Notes under the pieces: model-generated
What the model saw: only the letters and a program-made list of their open reading frames with translations
What the model was told of the DNA's origin: nothing
Database searches by the model: none
Part shown: positions 33,913 to 45,526 of the stretch, one piece after another
Numbering within the stretch: the stretch's first letter is position 1
How the letters are laid out: every line of letters starts with the position of its first letter
From: Anthostomella pinea
Taxonomy: Eukaryota; Ascomycota; Sordariomycetes; Xylariales; Xylariaceae
Length of the DNA: 64,000 nt
Reading direction: 5' to 3'
Assembly (NCBI GenBank): GCA_963556695.1
Contig: CAUWAG010000010.1
Location: forward strand, 3,844,001 to 3,908,000
Made by a program: the position numbers and the translations under genes

Positions 33913-36063
33913 ATGGCGTCCGACGAGCATATGGCTCCTCGGGTGACGCCGGCTGTCATCGCGGGGATGGTCATTGACAAGGCAGCGGACCTCATTGGGA
34001 GTGCAAAGGAAACTAAAACGGTGACGCTAGCGGATGGCGAGATGAGCGATGAAAGCAGCTCGAGCTTGGCCGGTTCGGAGGACGATGAGAAGAAAGACAA
34101 GGTCATGGTCGGCATGATCTGCGACAAAAAGGGCCTCTACGAGAAGATCGACCAGCATAACAAGGCCACCTGGACCGACAAGTACCCCGAGGACTTGGAG
34201 GAAGCTGCCGAAAATGAAGAGACCGAGAAGTACGCGCTCTTGATTCGCAACAGTAAGTCTCTTTCCACCGCCGACCCCTAAACACAAGCCATACTGACAC
34301 CCCACCTAGAGAAGAGCTATGATTCCCGCAAGAAGCTTGAGATTGACAGCATCGTCATACAGAGCCCCCTCTTGAAGACGGTCATGCGTGATGTTCTGAA
34401 TGATTACCCCGGTGTCACCACTACTCTTTCACGACTCACCTTCTCCGCCCCTTTCCAACCATTCGTCCACCGCTGGTACCGGCTGGTCGCTGCGTTGGAG
34501 GGCGAGGGTGACTACGACGAGGATACCAAGACGCATTTGAAGCTTCTGCGCGACGTCCTTTACGAGGAACTGAGGGACGTCATTGCTGCCACCGAGGACT
34601 ACATCAAGAACAAAGTCGTCACCTACGACCACATTTGGACAATATTTCAACCTGGATGCAACATTTACGCCAGTCGAGGAGGAAAGCCGGTTGTTGTCCG
34701 TCTGGCTGACGGCCAATTCATTCAGCACGCGAAACTCGGCCCTTGTTTCCACCTCAAGTGCGAGAGAGTGGATTGGGACGGCTCCAAGTTCGGCTACACC
34801 ACATCATCTCACTTCATCCTCCCCTTCGTCGGCACCACTCCAGTTACTGATCTGGACAGTTACCCTCTGTCTTACCATTCTGACGAGGGTGCCATCACTG
34901 CGAAGCTGACCGCCCGCGGCCGTCTCTTCGAAGGACTGGCAGGCTATCACTATAGAGAATACAAAGGTGTTGCCATTCAGACCACCCAATACGGCCCTTC
35001 GTTGATCACCGTCGATGGTCGTATTGTTGTCGATGGCGACGCCCACAGTAACGCTAACCCCAATCAGCAATTGTACCTTAAGCCGCTTAACCGCGTTGAG
35101 CCGACACGAAGCAATCGAGACCCAGGTTATGGCTCTGACGACGAGTCCGACTACGAGTTCTACGATGAATACCCCTCCTATGGAGAAGAGGATGCATTTC
35201 TGGACCACTCGAAGAAGACCGTGCCGCTCACGGAGGAGGAGCTGCTCCTCTGCACGCCGGTTATCCGCGGATACGCTCTGAAGCCGAAGCTGTGGCTCGA
35301 GTTCTTCGTCGAGTCGGTCTGCGATATCGCCTTCAACTCGAAGGCCTTCGACTCGCTCGTGCTGCCGGCGGGCCACAAGTCGCTGATCCTCGCGTTCGCG
35401 CAGAGCCAGGTCAAGAACAAGACGGCGTTCGACGACGTCATCTCGGGCAAGGGCCGGGGCATCATCATGCTGCTGTCGGGCGGGCCCGGCATCGGCAAGA
35501 CGCTGACGGCCGAGTCGGTGGCCGAGGACATGCGCGCGCCGCTGTACATGATGAGCGTGGGCGACCTGGGCATCAACTCGCGCGAGGTCGAGGCGAACCT
35601 GACCAAGGTGCTCGACATGGTCGCCAAGTGGGACGCCGTCCTACTGCTCGACGAGTGCGACGTCTTCCTCGAGGCGCGCAGCCCGCACGACCTCGACCGC
35701 AACCGGATCGTTTCTATTTTTCTGCGCACCCTCGAGTACTACGAGGGCATCTTGTTTTTGACCACCAACCGCGTCCGCAACATGGACGAGGCCTTCCACT
35801 CGCGCATCCATTTTAGCTTGGAGTACCCGCCGCTCGACGAGCAGGCGCGCCGCGCTGTGTGGAGGGGGTTCCTGGACCGCCAGGGCGGCCATGAGGTCGG
35901 CGAGCAAGAGGTTAAGAAGCTGGCACGGCTGGATATCAATGGGCGCATTATCAAGAATGTGCTAAAGACCGGCACGCTGCTTGCGTCGCACAAGGATGAG
36001 AGGTTGGGCTTTGAGCACTTGCAGACTGTGTTGCAGGTCGAGGGTCGGGCGATGGCTGAGTAA
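33913..36063 (+). CDS. AAA ATPase with N-terminal DUF7025-like domain
   Basis: Exons 33913-34252 and 34310-36063 give 697 aa; the 57-nt intron has GTAAGT, TACTGAC and CTAG signals. The N-terminal ~400 residues (YDHIWTIFQPGCNIYA, KCERVDWDGSKFGY) fit the DUF7025-type region of a large fungal AAA family. The AAA module has Walker A GGPGIGKT (residues ~503-510), Walker B VLLLDECDVF (~556-565) and sensor region GILFLTTNR, with an arginine-finger candidate RI in FHSRIHFSL. ATP hydrolysis and oligomeric remodelling are expected; substrate and location are unknown. Codon use becomes strikingly GC3-rich from ~35280 compared with the 5' half, an unusual internal shift. Confidence 0.85.
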
Positions 36064-39000
36064 ATTGGCGGCTGTGGACGGGCGGCAGCTTTGCCATTAA
36101 AGCTGTGAAGTGGTTACTACCAGGCATGGGGTAGCTGGTCATTACTTGCCCATCCCTCAAAAGCCGCACCGTGTTTCACAGGCTTCAACAATGAAGTAAT
36201 GGCTGGGATGCGTGTGAGCTGAGATGTTTCTCAGGACGTGGCTCGTGTGAGGCACGCCGGGATTTCCAAGTCTTGTGTTACTTGCGTAGAATGGACAAGG
36301 GCAACCGTAGAGGGCTGTCGTTAAGATAGCGACTGGGAATCAACGTACATAGCTTAGACTAGGTACCAGAATCAATGGTTGAATCTGTTGACTGATCGTA
36401 CCATGACTCATCCGCTTCTTGGTAGTAAAGGGTTGTTCGTGTGTCATTAGTTCTACTTTGGGCTTGATGTGTTATAATTCTTTTCCCGGTGTGCGCGACG
36501 GCTGTCCATCTCAATGCTCCGAAAAGCAGCAGCCAATACCTATAGTGAACGACTGGAAGAACTTGGGAGACCGGGCGGGAATACTAGACACATTCTTGGC
36601 TTGGCCTGACTGTAACAAGAGCATATAGCCAGGGCCCGTCCGCATGATGTGTGTGTGTTGCAGGCAGTGATAGACGGAAAAGTGACGCGGTTCCATGATC
36701 GCTTATCAGGAGGCATCTGAAGATGGTAAAGCCAACTGACGTACGTATACTATTGGTTGGTAAAAAGTATTTTCTACATATGTATTTATCGAGATGGTAA
36801 AATATATAGACGAATCACTGATTTATAGAGCTGCAGTGAACCCTCATAAGTCTCCGTACACCATGCGTCCAGCATACAACGGTATATTATTCGAATTATA
36901 ATAGGTTACGGCAGAGCCTGGATTGATTCCACAACATCGATACCATCTCTTAATCTGCTAGGTTGGGAACACGAAGTCGAATCGGAATAAGCATACTGCA
37001 AAAAGCGTTGAGAGTGATGTATCGAACTAGAGCTGCTTGTTCCTGTATGCTTATTCCTGGATATAGAATTCGACCTGAAGTTCAGCTCTGCCGAGCCCCA
37101 GTCACATAGAGTGAGCATGCTGGTCACTTTGACGGTTTGAGCCATAGGATTGTGGATCGCCAGAGATAAAACTTACCTGTCCGCTTCTTGGTCTACTGCC
37201 ACCTGGACATCAGGGCAAACGCGTGGAACATAGATTGTGACGCGCCACTTAACTTATTTTGAACTGGCTACGTATCAAATGACCCATGAATGGGGCTTCT
37301 GGGCACAAGAGTGTCGGAACGCGCAACGTTCAAATATTAGTCTGAATAATTAATAGACGACCGACCACACTGGCAGATGCGTAATATCTGGAAGACGGTC
37401 GCCTACCCCGTCAAGGTTCAAAGTGGCACAGAGGGTGAGGGCTGGCTTCTGACGAATAGTGCCACAGTCAGTGCGGCACATGTGCTAATCTAATGCGCCG
37501 CGTCACACACACGCCGATCTGGGGTATAATGGACTCCATCTCGCATCCTTCCAACGCGCCGCCAGGTAAATCCGGTAACTTGTCGCTGAGTCCAAGGGTC
37601 ACGGCCCAATCCGTGGAACCTCTTTGGCGCCGAGGACCTCACCCTGCGATGCTGTTCTGTCACTGCCACTCCCCAAGGCCTCATCCCAGTGCTCCAGTAC
37701 CATGTCAGACAATAGCGTTGTAGTAGACGCCTCTGCAAGGCCTGATTATTGTCTAATTTCCTGTAAGTTCGTCGCTGCCTGACATCAGCATATATCACGG
37801 TGCTGCTGCGAGGTTACCTCCAGGCCAACCGCGTCATGCCATGTTCAAGCCGATATCATGAGCACGGTTGCTACAGATAGCTCATCCCACGTTAAACCTT
37901 GTCAATGAGTGGATGCGGTTAGAAACCTCTGACAGCAAATCCTCCCGTGTTCTCTGCTTGTCCGAGTAAGAGACTTCGATGTTCTCATGGCCCACCCATT
38001 CGTGGAGTCGTTCTATCAAGATCCGTGCATGCGGTTAAGCGAATGGGCATGTCCGTCACTAAGGAAAGGTGATACGGATCGAAGCCCCTTATCCCACCGT
38101 TTTGCTGATCGGATTGTCGAGTCTTGGTGACAGCTACAGATTTGGTAAGTGCATCAGAGAACCAAGCGACGTTGGGTTAATTGAGTCGATCTCGTGACAA
38201 GAAAGACTTGCACAGTCGAGATGCTTAAGACCTATTCTAAATGAGCAGTTGGAGGTAGTGCGAGGGTATTCCGAAAGTGACCTGCACTTGATTGTATAAC
38301 TCGGGCTTCCACGTTGCCATACGGCCCTCCCCTGGGTATCTGCCGTCATAAGGGTTCATAGTACGCGACCATATCAAAGGCTGGGATGTTCCCAGATGGT
38401 ACACTCACTGAGAGGGGGTTACCACTGGAGGAATGAGAATCCCCATGTAGATTATCCTCAATTGCGTGCCTTATTGGGGAGGCTGGGTTTATTCAACCAG
38501 CAGTACGTTTAGATTGAACAGCACCCGTTCGGGTCTCCATCTACGTCCCAAGACACTGCCTGACGGGCAATACCCGTCGTCTAGAAGCCCGCCTCCATCC
38601 TTATCCCTGCGCCTGGGCTGAATAAGCTGTCCAGGGACCAGGGGCCGATTCGCTCCTTAAGGGGAAATTGTTCCCTGAACGGGCAAAGATTCGGTCTTAA
38701 CAAGTTAAGTCCTCAATTACGAAAGCGAACTCTTTGCGCAACACAGACCATATCTCCATGCCCCCCTGGGTACGGCTGGCATCGCGACTCCGCTTATTAA
38801 CAAACAGACATCGACAATATCTATCCAGCCCCTGCATCTCCGATAGCCGATACAGCCTTGATGTACGCATCTGAAATGTTGGTGCTTGATAATCATTGTC
38901 AACAGGGGCGCTCAGTCAGGTCAGGGCCTCCTGACTCATCACCGTCTTAATGCATACGCGATGTCGTATTCGCATCTGGGAGAACAATATTGCCATCGTC

Positions 39001-39126
39001 TTAACGGCTTTCCGCCAACCTCAGCCGTACATGGCATGGCTATAAAGTGTGCGCGTCTCCGTCGACCTTCTCATGTTCGTCCACAGTTGGCAGTGTCAAT
39101 ACCACAGTCGTCACCAACATACAGCC
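36064..39126. other. 3-kb stretch without a supported gene
   Basis: Only scattered short frames. A broken inverted repeat (GGAATAAGCATAC at 36984-36996 with its complement at 37045-37057, flanked by GTCGAAT/ATTCGAC at 36976 and 37068) could form a hairpin. No RNA gene recognised. Confidence 0.45.
39041..39047 (+). promoter_or_regulatory. TATA box of the secreted beta-propeller gene
   Basis: TATAAAG lies 80-86 bp upstream of the ATG at 39127, a plausible core-promoter position. Confidence 0.45.
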
Positions 39127-40170
39127 ATGATCTTCCCCAAGCCTCAGAGCATCCTGGCTCTCGTATTCGGCCTCTCGCTGGCCATGGCGAGCCCGCTGCA
39201 CGCTGTGCGAGCTGCGTCCTTACCTCTTCCATCCCGCACGATCTTCCAGCTCAACGAGACGGACACATGGTTTGAGAACATCGCGGTGCGCGCAAACGGA
39301 GACCTCCTCGTGACCATGCTACAGCCGGCCGCGACAGTCTACACCCTGAAGCAGCCGTACTCCTCATCGCCGGAGTTCTCGATCGTCCACACCTTCGACA
39401 ACGCGAACGGCACTCTGGGCATCGTGGAGACGAGTCCGGACGTCTTCCTCGTCGTAAGCGGCCAGTTCAGCTCCCTCGCCGTCCCCGTGCCTGGATCGCT
39501 CGTCGCCTGGGAGTTGTCCCTCGTGGACCCCGAGCCGACTGTGCGCGAGATCGTCTCATTTGCCGATATCGAGCTTGCGAACGGACTGACGAAAGTTCCG
39601 ACTGACGACGACTCAAACATCGTCCTTGTTGCCGACAGTGTTGCAGGGTCCGTCTGGCGGTTCGATTTCAACACCGGCGCGCACGAGGTCGTCCTCCATA
39701 CCGAGGAGATGGCGCCCGTGCCGAATGCGACAACCATATCGCTCGGCATCAATGGGGTGCACTTCCGCGACGGGTACCTGTACTTCAGCAACTCGGACCT
39801 GCTCACGATCTATCGCGTCCGTTTCGATCAGCAGGGATACCCGGCGCCGAACGCGACGGTCGACATCGTGGCTACCATAGATGCTGTCCCTGTCGACGAC
39901 TTCACAATCGACAGGAAGGGCTACTTGTGGGCCGCTACCAATTTCGATAACAAGGTGGTCGCCATCAGGCCCGATGGCTCTAGTGTGGTTGTTGCGGGAG
40001 GTCTTACTGAACTCACTGTTGCGGGGGACACTGCCGATGCTTTTGGTAGGACGCAGGATGATTTCCACGTGCTGTATGTGGTTACCGGTGGTGGGCTTGC
40101 GTCGCCGGTAAATGGGACGATCACGGAGCCCGCCAAGATTGTCGCCATCAACACGGCTGGTTTTGAGTAG
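39127..40170 (+). CDS. Secreted SMP-30/gluconolactonase-like beta-propeller (EupF/AsR5-like)
   Basis: Single exon, 347 aa, from ATG 39127. Residues ~1-21 (MIFPKPQSILALVFGLSLAM) are a signal peptide. The body shows the blade motifs of the SMP-30-like six-bladed propeller: WFENIAVRANGDLLVTML, LVVSGQFSSL, NGLTKVPTDDDSNIVLVADS, SVWRFDFNTG, LGINGVHFRDGYLYFSNSD, DDFTIDRKGYLWAATNFDN. The same fold and motif order occur in fungal tropolone-sesquiterpenoid hetero-Diels-Alderases (EupF, AsR5) and in uncharacterised secreted hydrolase-like proteins. Assignment to either is inference. Potential N-glycosylation sites (NET, NGT, NAT) fit secretion. An O-methyltransferase pseudogene follows 550 bp downstream. 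Confidence 0.75.
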   Translation: MIFPKPQSILALVFGLSLAMASPLHAVRAASLPLPSRTIFQLNETDTWFENIAVRANGDLLVTMLQPAATVYTLKQPYSSSPEFSIVHTFDNANGTLGIVETSPDVFLVVSGQFSSLAVPVPGSLVAWELSLVDPEPTVREIVSFADIELANGLTKVPTDDDSNIVLVADSVAGSVWRFDFNTGAHEVVLHTEEMAPVPNATTISLGINGVHFRDGYLYFSNSDLLTIYRVRFDQQGYPAPNATVDIVATIDAVPVDDFTIDRKGYLWAATNFDNKVVAIRPDGSSVVVAGGLTELTVAGDTADAFGRTQDDFHVLYVVTGGGLASPVNGTITEPAKIVAINTAGFE

Positions 40171-40716
40171 GGTCTGTGGGGTGTTCCAAATCACAGCGCT
40201 GTGGCTGTGATGGAATTAGTAAGGGTAGCTTGGAAGAATCGACGGAGTATGAGCCTGGAAGCTTGGATATCGTGGACAAAACTCGTCAAAGTCACGGTCG
40301 CCGGCTTCTTCTTGCCTCTAGCCTTCGAGTATGTTCGGGAAGCCCGTTGGCCAGAGGAGAAATGGTCAATTGGTACATGTATGTCCCATTACCTATGCTA
40401 GATGCCAGCCAAGCGCAGACAGGGGCATAGTTGATGTCTTGATATGCGATCCATACGTCGACGGCGAAAAATAGATAACAAGTCATGACGATGGTTAATC
40501 GATCGGTCAATCCGCCAAAGCTATAGTCAGTGAGCGAGCACGAAAGTACCAATTTACGTACTTTCGTGGGCGCTCGTTCACCAAAGGAAGGCGAGGAATG
40601 CGATTTAAGGATGATCGTGGGCTTGGCCAGGCACCAAAAATGGAAAAGTTCCGGAAAGTTCAGGAAAGTAAGGAAGGATCCAAATACTGAATGCTCCCTC
40701 TCCGACCTGCCCAATA
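40171..40716. other. Spacer between the beta-propeller gene and the O-methyltransferase pseudogene
   Basis: May contain the lost 5' part of the methyltransferase, but I cannot recognise it. No other gene. Confidence 0.35.
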
Positions 40717-41076
40717 GTAGTCGTCGACGCGGGCGGCTGCCGCGGCGACTTGTGCCAGGCACTTCTACATAAATATCCGGGTATCGAGAGAGTCATCGTC
40801 CAGGATCTACCCGAGGTCACGATGACAAACATGGAGGGGCCTGTTTCCAGCGAGCTCGCTGGACGCCTCTAATACCAAGCATGTAACTTCTTCACAGACC
40901 AGGGGGTCAAAGGTGCCAAAGTTTATATTTTTTTGGCAGTCCTTCACCCTTCGCCTCACCACCACGCTCTGGACATTATGTAAAGCCCGATCCCTGCCCT
41001 GCCGCCCGGCGCGAGGCTACTGATCAACGACATTCGCATGGATGCACTACAAGCCGCGAGCACCATCAACATGTAA
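40717..41076 (+). pseudogene. O-methyltransferase (COMT-like) fragment with two stops
   Basis: One frame reads VVVDAGGCRGDLCQALLHKY, IVQDLPEV, then a TAA, then ACNFFTDQGVKGAKVYIF and LAVLHPSPHHHALDIM, a second TAA, and PPGARLLINDIRMD. These match, in order, the SAM-binding glycine loop, the acidic DLP motif, the DFF..GADvY block, the LHDW-like block and the gsrLLI-D motif of plant/fungal class O-methyltransferases. The N-terminal dimerisation region and C-terminus are absent. Normally the family methylates aromatic hydroxyls in secondary metabolism. With two nonsense codons it cannot make a functional enzyme. Confidence 0.75.
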
Positions 41077-41822
41077 GCCTAATGGAACGTAAACTGTTAC
41101 GAAGCGTAGACTATTATCTAAGTCCTCCTGATGTTAGTGACATGCCGAAAGGGGCCGGGGTGGGTGGCATGTCTTCAGACTATCGCGGTCTTTCCATTAC
41201 ATCGCGTTGCTTTCAAAGTTGGACCATCTCCCTGAGATGGACGGGATCATCTGACGACTAGTAGCCAGCCGTATTAGACCTGGTTACAGTAAGCGGTGAT
41301 TCACCACGCTCGCCTGGCAGGGAGATTCGGTGGCTTGCAGCCATGCCCACCAGGCACCTTGGGACCAGATTGCCCCTTTCCGGACATGAAAACGGAGGAG
41401 GACCGGCTTGGATCGGAGATCCATCTCATGTGCTTATTGTCCAGGTGGCGGGTGGCCATGGCCTAACTAACAGCAGACCAATATGGTAAAGGTCGCCTCG
41501 TCATCAAGGAGGGGACCGTATTAAGTATAAAGGTTGCAGTATTCGACATAAATAATTGTGAGGGGACGATACTAATGATAAAGATTGTAGTATTCTATCT
41601 AAACGATTGTGCTATTCTATCCTGTGCTATTCTATATAAACGAGTGTAGTAGAGCCTTCATCTCCTCGACTGCTAAAAGATAACATACCCCGATAACTCC
41701 CAACAACCTCCCCTCCCACCGCCCGGCCTAGTACATGACGTATATCCTACAAGTCCACTCCATGGCTGGATACAGATTGAAGGCCTTGTCCCCCTGCCGA
41801 TGTTTCCTGGTATTTCCCGTGT
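41077..41822. other. Gene-free spacer with diverged local repeats
   Basis: Around 41515-41655 a ~50-bp word recurs imperfectly (AGTATTC-GACATAAA, AGTATTC-TATCTAAACGA, GCTATTC-TATATAAACGA). No gene. Confidence 0.5.
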
Positions 41823-42310
41823 TTACCAGCAGTACATGGACGGGTATACGTAGGGGTTGGGCTGGCCATTGAGGCCGCAGTTGGGGCACGCCGCGTCGGT
41901 GCAGTTATTGTTGGCTATGCATTCCCCCCCGCAACCCGATCTCTTGTCGAGCGTCGGCAGGCCATCCACCAGCGCGGCGGCGGCGGATGCGCGCTTGAAC
42001 TTGTCCACCTTCGGGCCGTCCTTGACGTCGATCTTCGCGAGCTCCTTGCCGTCGGCCTTGTAGCTGATGATGTGCTTGCCGTCGTAGACGACTGTGCCGT
42101 CGGGGTCACGCTCATCCTTGATCTCGTCGTCCACATCGCTCCAGTCAACGTCCTTGTGGAACTGCGGCGGGCTTGTTAGCTATGCTTCAAGTAGGTAGCC
42201 AGTCAACTCGGGGGAGGCTTTCTTACCATCGGGCTTCTGTCTTTCACCTGAGCGGGAGTTGCAAGCGCAACACCTAGGAAGAATGCGACGGCGGCGACGG
42301 TGAATCTCAT
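41823..42310 (-). CDS. Small secreted preproprotein with Kex2 site and six-Cys C-terminal peptide
   Basis: Exons 42310-42227 and 42161-41823 give 140 aa; the 65-nt intron has GTAAGA, GCTAAC and GCAG signals. Residues 1-~18 (MRFTVAAVAFFLGVALAT) are a signal peptide. Residues ~29-100 are a charged pro-region. LDKR at 99-102 is a consensus Kex2 site, leaving a 38-residue peptide (103-140) with Cys at 105, 109, 115, 120, 123 and 139, enough for three disulfides. This preproprotein layout is shared by fungal secreted peptides of several kinds (effectors, antimicrobial or signalling peptides); which one applies is not known and no family is recognised. A TG-rich microsatellite lies just upstream. 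Confidence 0.7.
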
Positions 42311-42408
42311 GATGGATAGTTGGTGTTTTGATGATGAAGTTAGAGTAGAAAGTGGAAGATTCTTGAAGGTGCTATGGATGAGTGATATACCGATGTGTTG
42401 AGTTGGGT

Positions 42409-42473
42409 GTGTGGGTGTGGGTGTGTGTGTGTGCGTTTGTGTGTTTGTGTGTTTGTGTGTGTGCGTGTGTGTC
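42409..42473. repeat. TG-rich microsatellite in the promoter/leader
   Basis: Alternating GTGTGT with GTGTTT interruptions, ~65 bp, about 100-160 bp upstream of the secreted-peptide ATG. Confidence 0.85.
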
Positions 42474-42489
42474 GAGGTAGCCATTATCA

Positions 42490-44472
42490 AGCGCGATGAA
42501 GGGGCCCTTTATAGCCGTATCCATGGCACGGCACAAAGGGTGCCTTGGAACTTGTTGTCAACTCAATGTCTATAATTGGATAGCATACATGCCTTCGGTA
42601 TTCCATTTCAAGAGAAGTCTAAGATCGACGAAGTTCTTGCCGCCGTGTCCGGGGCTCTAAGACAGCATAGCGTACAACCCAGGTAGTCTGATCAGCATGC
42701 CGCCACCAACGCCTGCGGTGTAGGTTTCTCGCCTTGGATCTCTTGGAGAGAGAGGCAACTGTCTATCCACTTGCACAATCCCAGTCTTTTCCCAAAGCTC
42801 CCATGCGCATGGAAGTCTCCAGCCTGCTTCAATCCCTTCCATTCTATTTTCGTTCCCTCTGTGCTCCGCCAACCTTGTCTCCATGTTGCCACAGCTAAGG
42901 ATCTAGATACGATGCCAACATCAAAATGCCACGTGCAGGTCGCTAGCATTAGGAGTAGCCGCACGAACGCAAGGCTAGGGAGCCTGGCTGTGTATACCCC
43001 TTTCTAATTTACTCGTGGAGATACATGTGACGTCAAGCGGAACCGTGATCAACCTATGATTAACGGTATATCTACACCGGATCTGGCATACCCGCCCTTC
43101 CGGGTCCCCAGCCTAGCGTTCACGCTACTACTTCCAAAGCTGGCGACCTGTCAGCCATATAGGAATTGAACCTAGGGCCACTTTTGTAAGGCTCAACTTC
43201 CCAGCTTAAATGATCAACGTCGGAATTTTAGGTCCAACATTGGAGCGGAGTGCCCGTTGGGTAAGTCATAATACAAGCCTATCTTCCTTCTTTCTGATCC
43301 TTTGTAGTGCGAGGGCTCAGCCCATCTTCGGATCGTCCAAACCCTCGTTGCCCGCCGGTAGGTCGGGAAACAGTCGTTATCCGGTACCAGAGCAGCTGGG
43401 AGATCGTGGGCGCTTGCTGGGTGCACTCGGCTTGGGTTGGGACCCGGGGGCGATGAAGTAGAAGAGGAGCGGAGGGCTTGAGGGAAGTTGTGAATGGGTG
43501 GTTGATAGATTTAGTAAGTGGATGAGTTGTAGGTAGGTAGAACATGGCTGACAGCGAAGCCCAGAGTGAGGGGGGGTACTCTTGTTCCTGTTTTAACGAT
43601 ATCTATTCTAATACTCAGCAAATAACAACCTGCTTAACTAGGATGGAAAAGATGCAATCACGTACGAGCAAGTCCTTGCTTGTACCTGTGTGCTCGTCGT
43701 AATTATCGACGTCCTGGCAAGGAATGTCTTGACGGGGTCGAACTTGCGTAGTTAGGTAGTTACGCGGTTTTAATGAGTTCGCATATTGGTATAAACTCGT
43801 AAGCGCACACCCTTTGCCCGCGACATAGTTCTGAGACGGAGGCCGTGTTAACGTGTGGCCTGCCCATATTCACACTTGCTTTAGAGACATACATTTCTAG
43901 GATGAGTGAGCTTCCCAGGTTCCCAAGGAGCCTGCACCCCTGTCCCGTTACCCTTGCTGCTAATAAGGCTTACCCCCCTACGAGAAATCCGGCTGACCCG
44001 TCGACCGTTAAGTCAGTGGGGACTAACCGAGTAGGCCAATCGCAATGAACGAACAGGTCGCTAAGCCCGATCTGGAAGCCATCCACACGTTTAACTAGCT
44101 ACGCATTGCCCACTAGATTGCAAGTATACATTGCAAGTATACATCGCAAGTACTTTAGTTTGCATGCGTTTCTCACCAATCCAGAAGTACCTACTATGAT
44201 TTTACCGGGTCACGACGTAAGTTAGGATTGAGGTTAGTGGGTAGGGTTAGCCGGGGGTTTAAGAGGCAGTGCGAGCCTTCCGACTGTAAATGTGTCCTTT
44301 AAATGCCGTGGTAAGTGGTGATAGTAGTAATAGTAGTAATAGTAGTGGTAGTAGTGAGAATTGGTGGGTCCGGCTGCTAGATGCACGCGTTATATTTAGC
44401 TGAAAGCGGCCTGTTCGTTTAGTTTTACAGCCCTTAAGTAAGCGAATTCCTGATTAGCCCCCCTCGTATAGA
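42490..44472. other. Gene-free stretch with short repeats
   Basis: Includes a 14-bp tandem repeat (TTGCAAGTATACAT, about 44120-44150) and a TAG/GTA trinucleotide run at about 44318-44357. A tRNA-like B-box near 43160 was considered and rejected. No gene supported. Confidence 0.45.
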
Positions 44473-45526
44473 TTGGCCATTAAGCAGACTGCTGTTATGT
44501 ATGTCGATCGCATGGGTGCCGGCGTCGTTCGCATCAAAAAGTTAGGGCACGACGTGTCGACAGGATGGGAGCTGACTGTCAGCACGAGAGGTAGGAATCG
44601 GTATGCGATCCGTCATGGCGTCATGGGCTTATTCGACGCGTCTGAGTCGTCTGAAAGCTGTGTGCAGCAGATCAAAGAAGCGGTGGCTTACTGGATCGCC
44701 ACTGCCAGCAAGGTCTCCCGGAGCCTTCAGATAATTAGCGTCTTCTGAAACTCCCTCCAAAAAGTGCCAGGTCTTGAGACGTGCTCCCACTGCCGCGAAG
44801 AACCCCCTCGGACTTGGCCAAGTCCTTACGAGCTATGTTTATCTCGGGCATCGCGACATCCGGCGCCTTATGGTGAACCTCTTAACAACGTCATCTTGAC
44901 GTCGTTAGGAGGGCCGGCGCCAAGTTTGCCGACGACCTGGAAAAGTGCCAGGCCATCGCTCAGGACATCGACTACACATAACACTATGGACCAGAACGAC
45001 ATGCCCGTCCTGATATGACACCGCTACTCAACGATGAGGCATGGAGGTTCCCCTGCCATCAGCGGATGCAGCACGTATCCTCGCCGAGGTTGCTAAGTTG
45101 AGTAGACGTAGACAATTTCAGCAATTTTAAGCTCTCGAATCCAAGCATAACCAACGAGGACGCTGGAACACGACATCACGTCGTTCTCCAGCGACATAAA
45201 CATTCCATTGACGGCGTTAAGAAGAGACTGAGCTGCAAAGTGCAGCATGGGGGGTGAAAACGCTCACTTCAGTATTGAAGGTAACCATGACGACCCGGTC
45301 GCCTCCGTGATGAACATGGGAATGTACACGAACTTCACATGCTAGAAAATGAAGCTTGATGATGAGCACCAGGTTCACAGGCAGGTTCTGGAAACACGTA
45401 GTACATATGGGAGAGAGCGCAATGAACTTATTAAGTAATGCCACGCTTTGTAGAAGACTATCGATGTGACCATAGGCGATCCTCACAACCGGGAGCAGGA
45501 GCTCGTACGAGAGGATTCTTGAAGGA

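Noticed and set aside
34804..36000. Long frames antisense or out of frame to the AAA ATPase
   Set aside because: Shadows created by the high GC3 of the real gene.
43140..43215. tRNA-like B-box (GGTTCAATTCC on the minus strand)
   Set aside because: No pairing 5' acceptor strand and no proper A-box or anticodon arm; at best a degraded tRNA-derived fragment.
44318..44357. CRISPR-like or structured repeat
   Set aside because: It is a simple TAG/GTA trinucleotide run without spacers.
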